Part shown: in pieces, positions 33,734 to 44,578 of the stretch | Layout of the letters: every line of letters begins with the position of its first letter | Numbering within the stretch: the first letter of the stretch is position 1 | Assembly (NCBI RefSeq): GCF_014898815.1 | Contig: NW_026515454.1 | Span: 496,001 to 560,000, forward strand | Length of the DNA: 64,000 nucleotides | From: Panonychus citri | Taxonomy: Eukaryota; Arthropoda; Arachnida; Trombidiformes; Tetranychidae | Direction of reading: 5' to 3' | Notes under the pieces: generated by a model | What the model was told of the DNA's origin: nothing | What the model saw: only the letters and a program-made list of their open reading frames with translations | Database searches by the model: none | Program-made: the position numbers and the translations under genes

Positions 33734-36148
33734 GAGATGAGGATGAAGACGATGATCCAAGTTGAAAGAGGACGATTTGACTAAATAAACATTGACTAAC
33801 TAATATTATTATAATTATCTTATATAAATTATATTAATAATTATATTATAGACGAGTAGTTATGATTATATTGAAAAACACTGTTGCTGCTGTTGTTGTT
33901 GTTTTTGTTGATGGGATAGTTTTTTGTTAACTTGTCATTACAGGTAATTATTCAGGTTAATCTGTATGATGATCAAACTTTTAGATAATTAAATAGATCA
34001 ATCGATAAATGGTCAGTTTATTTAGATAGATTTTGTCCATCTAATAGGCGATATATTTATATACCACTAATCATTATGATTGTTCAATTTCTAGTTTTTC
34101 TCAATCACTAATTTCTCTCCTCTAATCTCTTAATTAATTGAGTTTTTCTCTCTTTTATTTAGTAATTACTTAAAAATATCTTTCATCTTAATTGTCAATA
34201 TACATGATGTATTTTCTAATCAAATTCCAATTAATAACAGTTGGACAATATTATCCTAATGATTGTCATCAGAATCAAATTGTCAGATTTGTTCATTTGT
34301 ATTAGTATCGGTTGATTAACAGAATAATAGTTTTATCTTAAGGATTAGAATCTTTTCCCTTGAATTGTAGATTTTAAATTCATCTAATCAACAACTTAAT
34401 CAATAATTAAATATAGTTATTAATGATTAAATTGATGATCAACTTTTTTTTCCCTCCAATTTTCATAAATGTTAATCGATTGCATTAAACTTTTTCCCCT
34501 CCAATCTATTGATGGATATAAATCAAACTTAATCTTATTCATTGAGAAAACTTTGATTCTTTAAATTTACTGATTGTTACTATTCAATTGATTGTTATGA
34601 TCTCGCAAATCATTTGAAAAAAAAGTGTTGAATTTAAATAGTTTGAAATACTTTCATTTTTTTCTCTCTTTTCTTCAATTGTGATTATTTTCTGTTGGAA
34701 ACTTTTCTCAATTGAATTAAAAACTTTTATATTCATACGTTTATATAAATCACTGGATTGATCATTGATTCTCATTGTTTCCTTGTTTTCATTTGTATAT
34801 CCCCTTATTAATCAATGATTTCCATTAATAATGATCTTAATTATTTAACTTCTCATCGTTCCCATTTTAGATGTTGCATTAGGATTGTATTTCTCAAAGA
34901 TATTGAAAAAAGACACCACCGCCGTTCAGAAGCCATTAAAATCAAGAATAACCGGAACAACAATAGCAACCTCAACATCGTCAACATTATCAGCATTATC
35001 ATCAACATCAGCACCACAACCAACCAAAACTAAATCAACCAATAAAAGGTAAACATTTTGACTATATCAAATTATGATCTGGTGATAATATGTGATATAA
35101 AATAACAGTATCACTGAAAATCGTAACCTATTATTACTTATCATTAGTTGGCCTGATGTTTGATACTTCAAATTTCATAATATCTTCCGTTTTTGTTTTA
35201 TATATATTGACACTATTATTAATAAACCATTTTCATCTTTTATGTATCAATTTTTATAGCAGGTCCACTCACTCAGAGTTTCCATTCAAATTTGGTCAAG
35301 ATAATAAAAAGACTCAACTTAATCGAGGCAAATCTCAGGCCATTATATCATCAACAAGTAAGTATTAATATAATCATCCACTTGATAAACACCCACAAAT
35401 CAATCGATACAAATTTTAATCTCTTTCTTTTTGTTTCATTTATATATTATCCTTACTCCTTAATTTAACAGAATTAAAAAAGAAATATGATGGAACAACG
35501 AAAAAGAAATACGCCAAAAAGAATAATAATCTTCGAAAACGAAACTTCCGTGTTAAAAACGACCAAACACACGGTGAATTCCCATCACCTCTTTCCTCTG
35601 AGAATTCACATACACCGATCCACAGGAGACGTCGAAGTGAACAATATGCTTACGATATTAATAATATCGTAATTCCTTATAGCATCGCGTCAACAACTCG
35701 AGTTGAAAAGTTACAATATAAAGAGATTATTACACCTAAATGGCGATTCGTTGAAAGTGATAACAATACCAATGATAATAATAATAGTTCTAGTAATAAT
35801 AATAATGATAGTAAAGAAATGCAAGAAAGTATCAACGATGGTAAACAAATTCAACAGCAAACTTTGGATAATTCAAGTGAAAAGAATAACATCTTTAAAT
35901 TTGATCAAGCAGAGGAAACGGATGAAGATATTTCAGATGAAGCATTTGCTATTCGTCATGCCAAATGTGAAATAGATGAAAGAAGACAGAGGAATCTTCA
36001 TCTTCATCAAAAATCATCTTCAGCAACAACAACTAAAAATCATCATAATCATCCACATCCACATCCAAGTCCACAATCACCATCAACGGAAATCATGTCA
36101 TCTTCACCCTCGCTCACTCAAAATTCACACACCCAACCTTTTCAATGA
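27773..36148 (+). CDS. KANSL1: KAT8 regulatory NSL complex subunit 1 with ubiquitin-like start
   Basis: Coding exons 27773-29840, 34871-35048, 35263-35357 and 35472-36148 give 1005 aa in continuous phase. Residues 1-8 (MQIFVKNL) are those of ubiquitin. KANSL1-like sequence follows at once (RTDSLIKRIKRIQWRQLESH). The conserved region at about 235-290 (ASRWTWLQAQVADLEFKIRQ) is the NSL1 coiled coil. A Cys-rich patch near 640 (CSCSNYPKFVSPCVLCNGRF) and HPVLSLPTDVALGLYFSKIL across the first junction match the family. The PEHE domain starts near 840 (YDINNIVIPYSIASTTRVEK, LQYKEIITPKWR) and ends EDISDEAFAIRHAKCE. Between them are Ser/Thr/Asn low-complexity tracts. KANSL1 (fly waharan) scaffolds the NSL complex, and its PEHE domain binds the acetyltransferase MOF/KAT8. 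The N-terminal region found upstream of this point in vertebrates is missing. Confidence 0.9.
29841..31945. other. KANSL1 intron 1, first part
   Basis: AT-rich intronic sequence. A long (GA)n microsatellite lies at 31209-31272. Plus-strand codons after 29840 look like intron read-through (Phe/Ser-rich). Confidence 0.65.
31209..31272. repeat. (GA)n microsatellite in KANSL1 intron
   Basis: About 30 GA units with one AAG interruption; the longest dinucleotide run in the window. Confidence 0.9.
31946..33329 (-). CDS. Secreted Pro/Gln/Met-rich protein nested in KANSL1
   Basis: Two exons, 33329-33157 and 32801-31946, joined in phase, encode 342 aa. The first exon begins MRTIVFVILCAGLLLINLSD, a clear signal peptide with likely cleavage near QANG, followed by a basic stretch (FKKKKVLKKIKD). 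The second exon is low in Cys and rich in Pro, Gln and Met. It contains two long proline runs (about residues 100-107 and 230-240), repeated MMIPAPVQ / MMVPMPMP motifs, a Met-rich centre and a poly-Gln run before TYFPTLDFGTGNRF. It resembles structural secreted proteins such as cuticle, silk or adhesive components in composition, but no family is recognised. The gene lies wholly in the first coding intron of KANSL1 on the opposite strand, so it presumably has its own promoter. Confidence 0.8.
33330..34870. other. KANSL1 intron 1, last part, and nested-gene promoter
   Basis: No exon is seen. It includes a (GA)n run at about 33711-33737 and should hold the minus-strand promoter of the nested secreted-protein gene. 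The KANSL1 acceptor CATTTTAG ends at 34870. Confidence 0.6.
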
Positions 36149-37830
36149 TCATTTCTATTGCTTACTTGTCTATTATTATTATTATTATTATTGTCGAAAC
36201 AAACAAAAAATACATTCTATCTCTCTCTCTCTCTCTCTCTCTCTCATTATTACTCACCTTCTCTTCTTTAACCCTCTTTTACCCGGTCCCAAAACATCAT
36301 TAATGCTTTTCTCATCTTCAATTCATCATTTGAAATCAGCTGATAAACACTCTGTCCATAGAAACCTTATTTCAAATTTCTCGTCGCATGTAAGCTCGTA
36401 TTTGCGCCTTTTGCACTCAAACAAACAAAAAAAACCACAACAAAAACTATAAAGTTAAACAAAACAATTGAAAACAAATTAATAAAAAGCAAAAAAAAAA
36501 TGATTTAGCATTGTAATTATTTTATCAATTAAATTGTCTTAATTAATTATTTCATCAAAGTGAGAGTGAATTTTGTTTACGGAAAAGAAAAGAAAACTTT
36601 CTCATTAATAATTATATTTGATTGTCCAAATTTCCGTAAAAATTGTTCACTTAATCAACGTGGCGAGAAAAAAAAGACAATCAAGACAATCAAATTATCA
36701 TTGATCCTTTTTTTATTATTGTCAATTACCAAGTGATTACAATGATTACAATTTAAAGTTAATTATTAATCAATACTTGAAATCCTAATGATAGGGATGA
36801 GTTTTTGTTTCATCAACTATTAAAGCTACAGGTTGAAGGAGAGAGAGAGAGAGAGTTGATTGTAATTGTGAGGATGTTGACAAAAATAGAGTTAAACATG
36901 ATTAACTTGATGATGATGATAATTTAAAATAATGATAAAGATGATAAAGGAAGAGGATAGTGACCAATTTGCTTTGTTTTGCTAATCATCATCATCTTTT
37001 ATCCGGATTATCATCATGTGTCAAGTATTTTGTCTTGGTCTTGTTTATTGATGATGTTCACATCATCAGAATGATTAATAATAATACTAATCACAATCAC
37101 GATGATTATAAACAATGTTCAATCTTATTGAATAAATACCAATCATCATCATCAGTTGTCTCCCTCTATCACTTACAATAAACTAATTTAATAAGTATAA
37201 ATATAAATTTCAAATAATCTATTGATTGTTGTATTATGATTAAAATAGTTGGAAAAACAATCAATTAATTGATAACAATGTGTTAAGAGGAAGAAGAGTT
37301 TAAGATGAGCTTTTCATGAAGAATTGGAAATAAATTGTTAATCAATTATTACGATGATGACAAAAATTTACAATCTTAATGAGTAATTTGTTTTCTCACC
37401 TTAAAACCCACAATTAAGCTCTTTTGTTTACTTAATTGTTGTTCGTTAGTAATTAATCAGATTGACCAAAATTTAACTTCTCAATGAGAGACAAAGTGTA
37501 AATAATATAAAAGAAATTGTTTTCTTTCAAGTTTCTTTCATTGATTACAATTTTAATGATTGGTCATCAATTTTTACGTTAATTGTTAGATGGATAAACA
37601 TTTGCAAATTGTAATTGAGTAAAGGTGAGAGAGATAAAATGTAGGGTTAAAATGAGGACAATTGACAAGAATGTTAAAAGAATGAGTTTCAACATTTACA
37701 AGTGGAAAGTATTGATAAAAACGGAAGAGGAAATGATGAATTAAATAATATTACAAACTGAGGAATTGATATTTTGTGGGTAATCAGTTGATTGGTGGTG
37801 TTAACTTTTTTTTTTACATTGGCTGGGTGA
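36149..37830. other. KANSL1 3' UTR and convergent intergenic region
   Basis: AATAAA at 36481-36486, about 330 nt past the stop codon, is the best KANSL1 polyadenylation signal. A (CT)n run lies at about 36221-36245 inside the 3' UTR. The rest is AT-rich up to the HAT1 stop codon, with no gene seen. Confidence 0.55.
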
Positions 37831-39624
37831 TTATGATTCGACTGTGGCTAATTTGTTGACAACTTGTCTGTAATCATCTTCCAATTGGCAATAGAGTAAA
37901 TTTAATTCTTGTAATCGAGTTTCCTTGTTTCCTAAAACACTGTTTTCTTCATCTTCGGTTAATTGATTTCGCTTCATTTTCAATGAAGGAGCATTAAGAC
38001 GACTTTTGACCTCTAATCGGAAATTTCTCATCTGTTCTTCGTCAAATTTGTTGATTGCCTTATATTTAAGGATCTCATATACTCGGCGTATTTGTTTCTT
38101 GGTCAATTTGAATCTTGCATTTGCCTCTTTGACCATTTCTTCATTCCAACCTTTCATTAATTCTGTTAATTGGAAGCTCATCAATTGGGAACAGTTTTTA
38201 CTATCAACGTAATCACGAAGTCGGGCAAACTCTTCCGATTGATCTTCAACCGTAATATCCATTATTTTATCATCTTCATAATAGGTTTGGTAAATTGCTT
38301 GTAAAAGCTTTTCACCTATTCCTCGACGTTGGAATGGAGGTAAAATTAGGAATTGGGATATTCGAGGACGAGTTTTATCCGGGAAAGCATAGTAACGGTA
38401 AACTGTTGCATATCCAATGAAATAATAAGCAGGATAATCATTTCCGTCTTTGTAACACTTTTCATAGACCACAAAGTAATCCCATTTACGATCTTCAATA
38501 TCAATATAAGAAGAGGCATCAATGTACCAAGTCAGAAAGGTTTGGATACTTTCATGATAAGCCTCGAATCCGGGAACATCCATATCTGCTTGATAGATTT
38601 CATAAGTTCTCTCTATTCCTGGAGAATCGGTTGAACTGGAAACGGAAGATGTTGAAGCCGAGCTTGAAGAGAATCTATTGGATGGCTAGAGAATCAAAGA
38701 AAAGGCAAACAACAAGAAATTAGATGAATAATTTCAATGCGAATCAAGAACATTGATAAGTTATATGAAATTACAGAATTGACAAGATGTTAATTAACGT
38801 TGATTTAATCCAAATTTAAAATTATCTGTCAAATAAATTGATGAAAGACTAAAGGGGAATTTAGATTCTTAAATCTTCTTGGTGACATAACCTTGCACCC
38901 GGGAAAAAAAGCTAATCAGTAGGATTATTTTGGCGCGATAAATGTTAACATACCTTTTTAGTTATTTTAAATGAGTCCAATTGTGTACCAAATGGTTTAA
39001 AATCTGTATCATTAGCTAATTGTGCCGAAAATTGGTCAATATTGGTTAAAAATGTGCCACCCAATTTTTCCGAGAGAATTTGTAAAACATCATCACCAGG
39101 AACTCCTTGACTTTTAACAATATCAACCTTCTCAGAATAATCAATTGAAATATATCTTATCAATTTACAGGCTGAATAATATAAATTGATTCTTAGATTT
39201 TTATAGCCAAATATATTCTCCGATTGACCAAACAGTTGATGACAAAATTCAGGTTGAAAGGTTAACTCTTTATCCACCTCATCATCTTCCAAGGCTTTAA
39301 CATTTCGGATCAATTTCAAGTAGATAACCTCACTACCAGCGCACACAAAACTGTCCAGGTAAGTTTTAACCGATCCAAATGATCCTTAATAGTTAAACAA
39401 AAAGAAAATAAGTAATTCCAACCAAAAAAGAACAAAAAATAGAAAAGAAAAAAAATAAATAACAATGTGGTAAATATACCAAAGGAAAAAGGGTGAAGAA
39501 AAGAAAAAAACAAAGATACTGTTTAGAAAAAGATTAATTATTCTCTCTTTTTAAAGGGTTAATCAGAGAATCAATTGTTACACATTGATCACAAGAACAT
39601 AAGATTTAATTACTTACCCGACAT
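37831..39624 (-). CDS. HAT1: Histone acetyltransferase type B catalytic subunit HAT1
   Basis: Three exons, 39624-39618 (only 7 nt: ATG TCG G), 39384-38954 and 38685-37831, encode 430 aa in continuous phase. The N-terminal domain aligns with HAT1 (IYLKLIRN, CHQLFGQSENIFGYKNLRI, DFKPFGTQL). The GNAT fold holds DKTRPRISQFLILPPFQRRG with the acetyl-CoA loop RRGIGE at about 266-271, and MDITVEDQSEEFARLRDYV with the likely catalytic Glu near 293. A C-terminal helical domain ends ...DDYRQVVNKLATVES. A Ser/Thr-rich insert (about 150-168) begins the third exon and is longer than in vertebrates. HAT1 acetylates newly made histone H4 at K5 and K12 together with RBBP7/p46. Identity is secure; the 7-nt first exon is supported by phase and splice consensus but needs transcript evidence. 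Confidence 0.94.
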
Positions 39625-39761
39625 AATTAATTAGAGAGTTAAATTGTTATTCCAAGAAAGGTGATCAACCAAGGAGAGACAAATTTGGAAATAAATAAAA
39701 ATTTGGTTACACAGGAAAAAGAAAGTACAGTTACCGCCAAATTAGAATTTTCTTCTCGCCA

Positions 39762-39775
39762 CCAACAGATGGCGA
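39762..39775 (+). promoter_or_regulatory. CTCF-like site upstream of HAT1
   Basis: CCAACAGATGGCGA closely fits the CTCF core and lies about 140 bp before the HAT1 start, between HAT1 and the divergent small gene. Confidence 0.45.
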
Positions 39776-39943
39776 CACTTAATTCTTTTGGCGGGATAAG
39801 AATTTGAAACAATTAAGAAGCGAAAACAAAAAAGTAAACAATTAATTAGACAAACTAATTACAATTAGTTTATTTGTATTTTCTATTTTTTTTCAATACA
39901 AATCAATTTAGAATTTTCGATTGATTAGGTAATCCTTTAGATG

Positions 39944-39950
39944 TATATAA
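39944..39950 (+). promoter_or_regulatory. TATA box of the divergent small gene
   Basis: TATATAA is followed by a pyrimidine-rich stretch and, at 40103/40104, a good donor (AATTAAG|GTGAGAAAG). This suggests a short non-coding first exon. Confidence 0.35.
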
Positions 39951-40207
39951 ATGTCTAGAGAAAATTTTGATTGTTTCGATTGTGACAATTAATTTTGTTC
40001 TTTGGTTTTTTAATCAACCGTTTTGTGACTTGATGATTTTTAGTTGTTTGTTTTATTTTTCTTCTTCTATAATTTTTTTTTGTTCTCTGGTTCAACAATT
40101 AAGGTGAGAAAGAATTGAAGATCTTATGTGTTTTCTTACAAGAATCCAATTGAATTGTTAAAGTGATTTTAATTTATCTCTTTGTGTATTTATAGGAATT
40201 GGAGACA

Positions 40208-40504
40208 ATGATTTCCACCAGAAACTCTGCCAATGGAAACAATGGAGATTTAATTTTACTTTTAATTGTTGTTGATTGTCTTCACAAATTGTCACATAGT
40301 TTTAAATTGTTTCATCTCTCTCATTGTACAAACCATTCTCATTTAAGTGTGGATATGGAAAAGAAATTGGATAAAATTAATCTATTATGTAACAAAAGGG
40401 GTTTTTCTTTGAGGCCTAACTTTTTCCTAAAGGGAAACATTAGTAACCTGCTGAGCTTTTTTTTTCGGGTAATGTATGAATATATTGTATTATCACTAAC
40501 ATAA
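40208..40504 (+). CDS. Hypothetical 98-residue protein, divergent from HAT1
   Basis: A probable exon begins after the acceptor TTTATAG (40194-40195), and the first ATG (40208) opens 99 codons including the stop. It starts MISTRNSANGNNGDL, has a hydrophobic stretch (LILLLIVVDCL), a His/Ser/Leu part and a basic segment (LCNKRGFSLRPNFFLKG), and ends in hydrophobic residues. A TATA box and a leader intron lie upstream. A GTAATG at 40469 could alternatively be a splice donor, making this the first coding exon of a larger gene. No family is recognised. An open stretch of this length is unusual but not decisive at this base composition. Confidence 0.35.
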   Translation: MISTRNSANGNNGDLILLLIVVDCLHKLSHSFKLFHLSHCTNHSHLSVDMEKKLDKINLLCNKRGFSLRPNFFLKGNISNLLSFFFRVMYEYIVLSLT

Positions 40505-43500
40505 GCTTGTTTAGTCACATAATTTATTATTAAGAAACTAAAGAAATTATGAAGAAAAGGAAAATATCTAGTTAATATCATTAACTTTAATGAACTTCTA
40601 CTACCTGCTGAATATTAAGATGATATGATAAAAATAACGAGCAATTGTTTTTGGTGAACAAGTTAAATTATTCTCGGTGAACACAGAAAGTCAACAAATA
40701 CAAAGTTAAATTTAGAAGAAAATTTAAATGGTAAGAATCATATTTCATAAACATTTAACTTTAATTCTCTCAAACATTTTAATATGTTTTTTTTCTCTAT
40801 TCTTTCTCATTCTATTCCATAGATAAACTACCATCACCACCACCATTGGAATAGGAATGATTCCTCCGCCTTCTTAACCTTCCTCCTTCTCTAACTTTTC
40901 CAACTTATCTTTTTGGTTCCATCATCAGGGTGATCATCATCATCATCATGAACATCATCACCATTTTACTTATCATTATCATCACCATGATCATCAACCC
41001 ATAAAGACAGAAGCAAAAATGAAAAGAAAACAACTTTAACTAATACCTCATTCTACCTTTTATTGCACTGAGGTTTCTTTTCCCATTCTCTCAATGGTAA
41101 CAATGGTAAACCTTTTCTCCATGGAATTGGAACAATATATTACTACTGAATATTTTCACTCTCTCTCTGACTTTCAACGAAATCAAGCAATTGCAACCAT
41201 TTAATTCATTTCTATAAAAGTGTTAACCTTTAATCAAAAATGGAGGAAAAAAGTGGCAAGCCCTTAATTTGATTAAATTTGACAAAGGAAGAGCATCAAT
41301 TGGAAACCAACAGTGGAAAAATGTATCCTCTAACAATAACCACTTTCTATCCACTCTCAACATCCTTAATCATCATCATCATGGTAAAAACAATATGAAG
41401 ATTAAAAAGTAACTAATGGAATGAAATTAATGAAAAAAAGCTATACTAACGAGATGACAATAAGGATTAAACGTTATTAGCTGTTATTATTATCATCATT
41501 ATGGATTTGCTACTAATACTAAACTCTTAGTGTGTTCACCTTTATATTATTAAATTAAATTAGCTGATATAATAATTATCAATATCATGTAATTTAATGA
41601 AGCAACAAGGGACTACCACCAGCATCTTTAGACTCACATAATCTTTACAAAGTGTATACATTAATCGTCACCATCATCATCATCAACATCATTATCTTCA
41701 TCATCACTTTTCATCCATCAACCATGATGAATACACTGTTACTCTCTATCTCTCTCTCTCGCTCTCTCTCATTCATCTCCATCTTCTCTCATCGCCCTTA
41801 AGCCATATTTGAACAATGTTGGATACGAATCCAATTACTAAAGTATGACGCTAATTGGATATACGAGGTATATATTTTCATATCATATGGAATTGGATGA
41901 AAGAGAAAATAAAGAAACTATTGTGGAAAGTTTCATCTTTTCATCTTCTTACTTCTTGAAACAGGAAGACAAGGAGAAAAAAAAAGATGACAAAGATGAT
42001 AAAGCTAAAAACTTTATCATGATAGCCTGAAGGAAGCCATAATTGATCTGCTTGGAGGGAAAATGATTCTCATTGTCAACATTGGAAAAACAAATACATT
42101 AACCCATATATTCAAATGTTTCATTCAAGTAAAAAGAAGATGCCTTTTACTTACACCCAACAACAATTAACTTTAAAAATGATTCTAATTTTGAGGTGAC
42201 TTTATCATCTTTATCTTGATATTATATTTTATGTATTCAAAGAAAGAATCAACAAACAATGACTTACAAAATCAACTATCAATCAAATGTGACCTTTTTT
42301 TGGGTTGATTGTTATTTGATTACAATTATATTGATGACAGCAAAAAGTGAATCAACTGACCAAATAACTGGATTCATGATAATCATATAAATCATCATGA
42401 TGGCGCATAAAGTGTTGAGATATTCAATGAAAGGAATAAAATGTAAAAAATAGATGATTAGACTCATCATCATCTTCATCTTCATCATCATGAATTATGT
42501 ATTGATAACATTGAAAGAGATCTAAGATCAATCATTGAGCGAGAGAGAGAGAGAGTAACTTTTTTATCATCATATTGAATCTGGCCAAATATCTAATGAT
42601 AATAATACTCAGTCAACAATTATCATAATATCAATTGAAGATAAGTCGTCATTCTGAATGAGTTTTTCTCTCTCTCTCTGTCCTCCTCATCATCCCAAAG
42701 AGAATGGGAGAAAGAAGATAAATGAAAAAGATTCGGATGATATCATGTCCAAGTGATTGATTCAAAGGATTGCCAAGAATCTAAGAGATATATATATTAT
42801 ATTACACAGTGGAATCAAATCATCATCACCCCCACCCCATTATCATCCTCTAACTTCATCTTCCTCCAAGAAAATCATGTTAACTGATGATGATAATGAT
42901 GATGATCCATTTTTCCTCTTGAGAGGCAATGATTTATAAGATATCAATGCTTTTCCAATTTAATTTATTTGTCTCCTTCATTGGTCATCATCATCATCAT
43001 CCTACTCATCATTACCGATTTCCTCCTTTTTATTTTATCCTCAGCATCTCCATCCTCATCCTCATCCCCATCATCATCACCATCTCTCTCTCTCTCTCTC
43101 TCATTAGTTTCTACTTTTTCATCCTCATCCTTTTTTTCATAATGAGATAAGATAAAATGGCGATTCCATTGAAATTGATCGGTTGTTATTAGTAAATTAC
43201 ATTAGTTAGCTGATTAACAATTCAACTAACCCAACAAAATTATCCCTCTTCACCTTATATCAAACTTATCTTCATCATCATCCTTTCCAGTAATTGATTA
43301 TTATCATCCTCATCCTCATCCTCATCACCATTATCTGGTTCAATAATTAATCCAATGAAAATCAAACCGATGAAGTTAAAGTCACCAATCAAGCTCAATC
43401 TAATCAAAATGATAATCATTTTGAACAACACAATCAATTTAATCAATATATCATTTCGTCCCATCCTTATATCTGATTAAATTGATTCTCATGTGTAATA

Positions 43501-44578
43501 ATAATACTAATCATCAACAACCGTTATTATTATATGATAATAATAATTATCAATCTTAAGTATCTTATGTTGATTAATTGATTATTAATCTATTTCTCAT
43601 CCCAATCAATAACAACAATAATATCCTAACAATTATCATTCAATCATTAATTTTTAAGTCTTTCTCTCAATATCTAAGTGACACAATAATTGTCACAATT
43701 AATCCTGCAAACAAATTAAGATACAACTGAAATTAATCCAGAGACAAAAAAAACAATCATTGTGATCAACCAACAATTTGATTGTAAGTGATTCATGATA
43801 CATTTAATGTATCACAATCAAATAACAACAATCAAATTAAATGGTTGTTACAAAACAACAACAACAACAACAACAAATTATCATTATCATGTTTACACTC
43901 AATGATGTTGTTATTTTTTTGTTGTTGTAAAAGCTTTTGAGTGACAAATTAAATGGATAATCAAATCCGACAGTTATATAACTTAACTAATCTGATTCCT
44001 TGTCTTTCAGTCCCATGAACATGATCATCACCATGAACTTTCCTGAATCCTATTCCAATGAGAGTTATCAGTTTCAATTTCAATCTTTTCACTTTGAAAT
44101 TGAACAAAAAAAGTTTTCGATCAAATTTTTTTTTCTTTACCATAAAACTAACATCTAATTCATTTTTGATTGTTGACTTAATAGTCTCTCTCTTTACTTA
44201 ACAATTTACCGTTACATAAATTGTTCACTGATTGTTTGACCAACTCAGGTTTACTTTTCTTTATATGTAATTACAATTTAATGATTGTCATCAATCATTT
44301 GCCACTAAACAAGTTTAACATTAAACTTGATGAAAACATGAAGAAAAAAGTTAATTGTTAAAAGTAATTAAATTTCAATGTTTTAATTTACAATTTAAAT
44401 CTTGATCAATAATAGTAACTTTTAAATTATTGTAATTGTTTAACAAATTGATTTTATTTTGTTGACTGAATTTGTTGCTGTTTTGTTGTGCTGTTTGACT
44501 TGAGTTTTGTTGATTAGTTTGCATTGTGATTAGTTAATTTTGTATTTATTAAATTAGTTGTCTTTAATTGAAATTTAA
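40505..44578. other. Intergenic region rich in simple repeats
   Basis: No gene is supported. It contains (CT)n runs near 41743-41770, 42542-42556 and 43083-43102, and many CATCAT/GATGAT tracts. ORFs over these repeats encode His/Ser/Ile runs and are not credible. At its right end, minus-strand AATAAA at 44550-44545 lies 29 nt past the TMTC2 stop codon, with a second at 44458-44453. Confidence 0.6.

Noticed and set aside
41740..43464. Several short ORFs between HAT1 and TMTC2
   Set aside because: They are made of His, Ser, Ile or Asp runs from CAT/TCA/GAT simple repeats.
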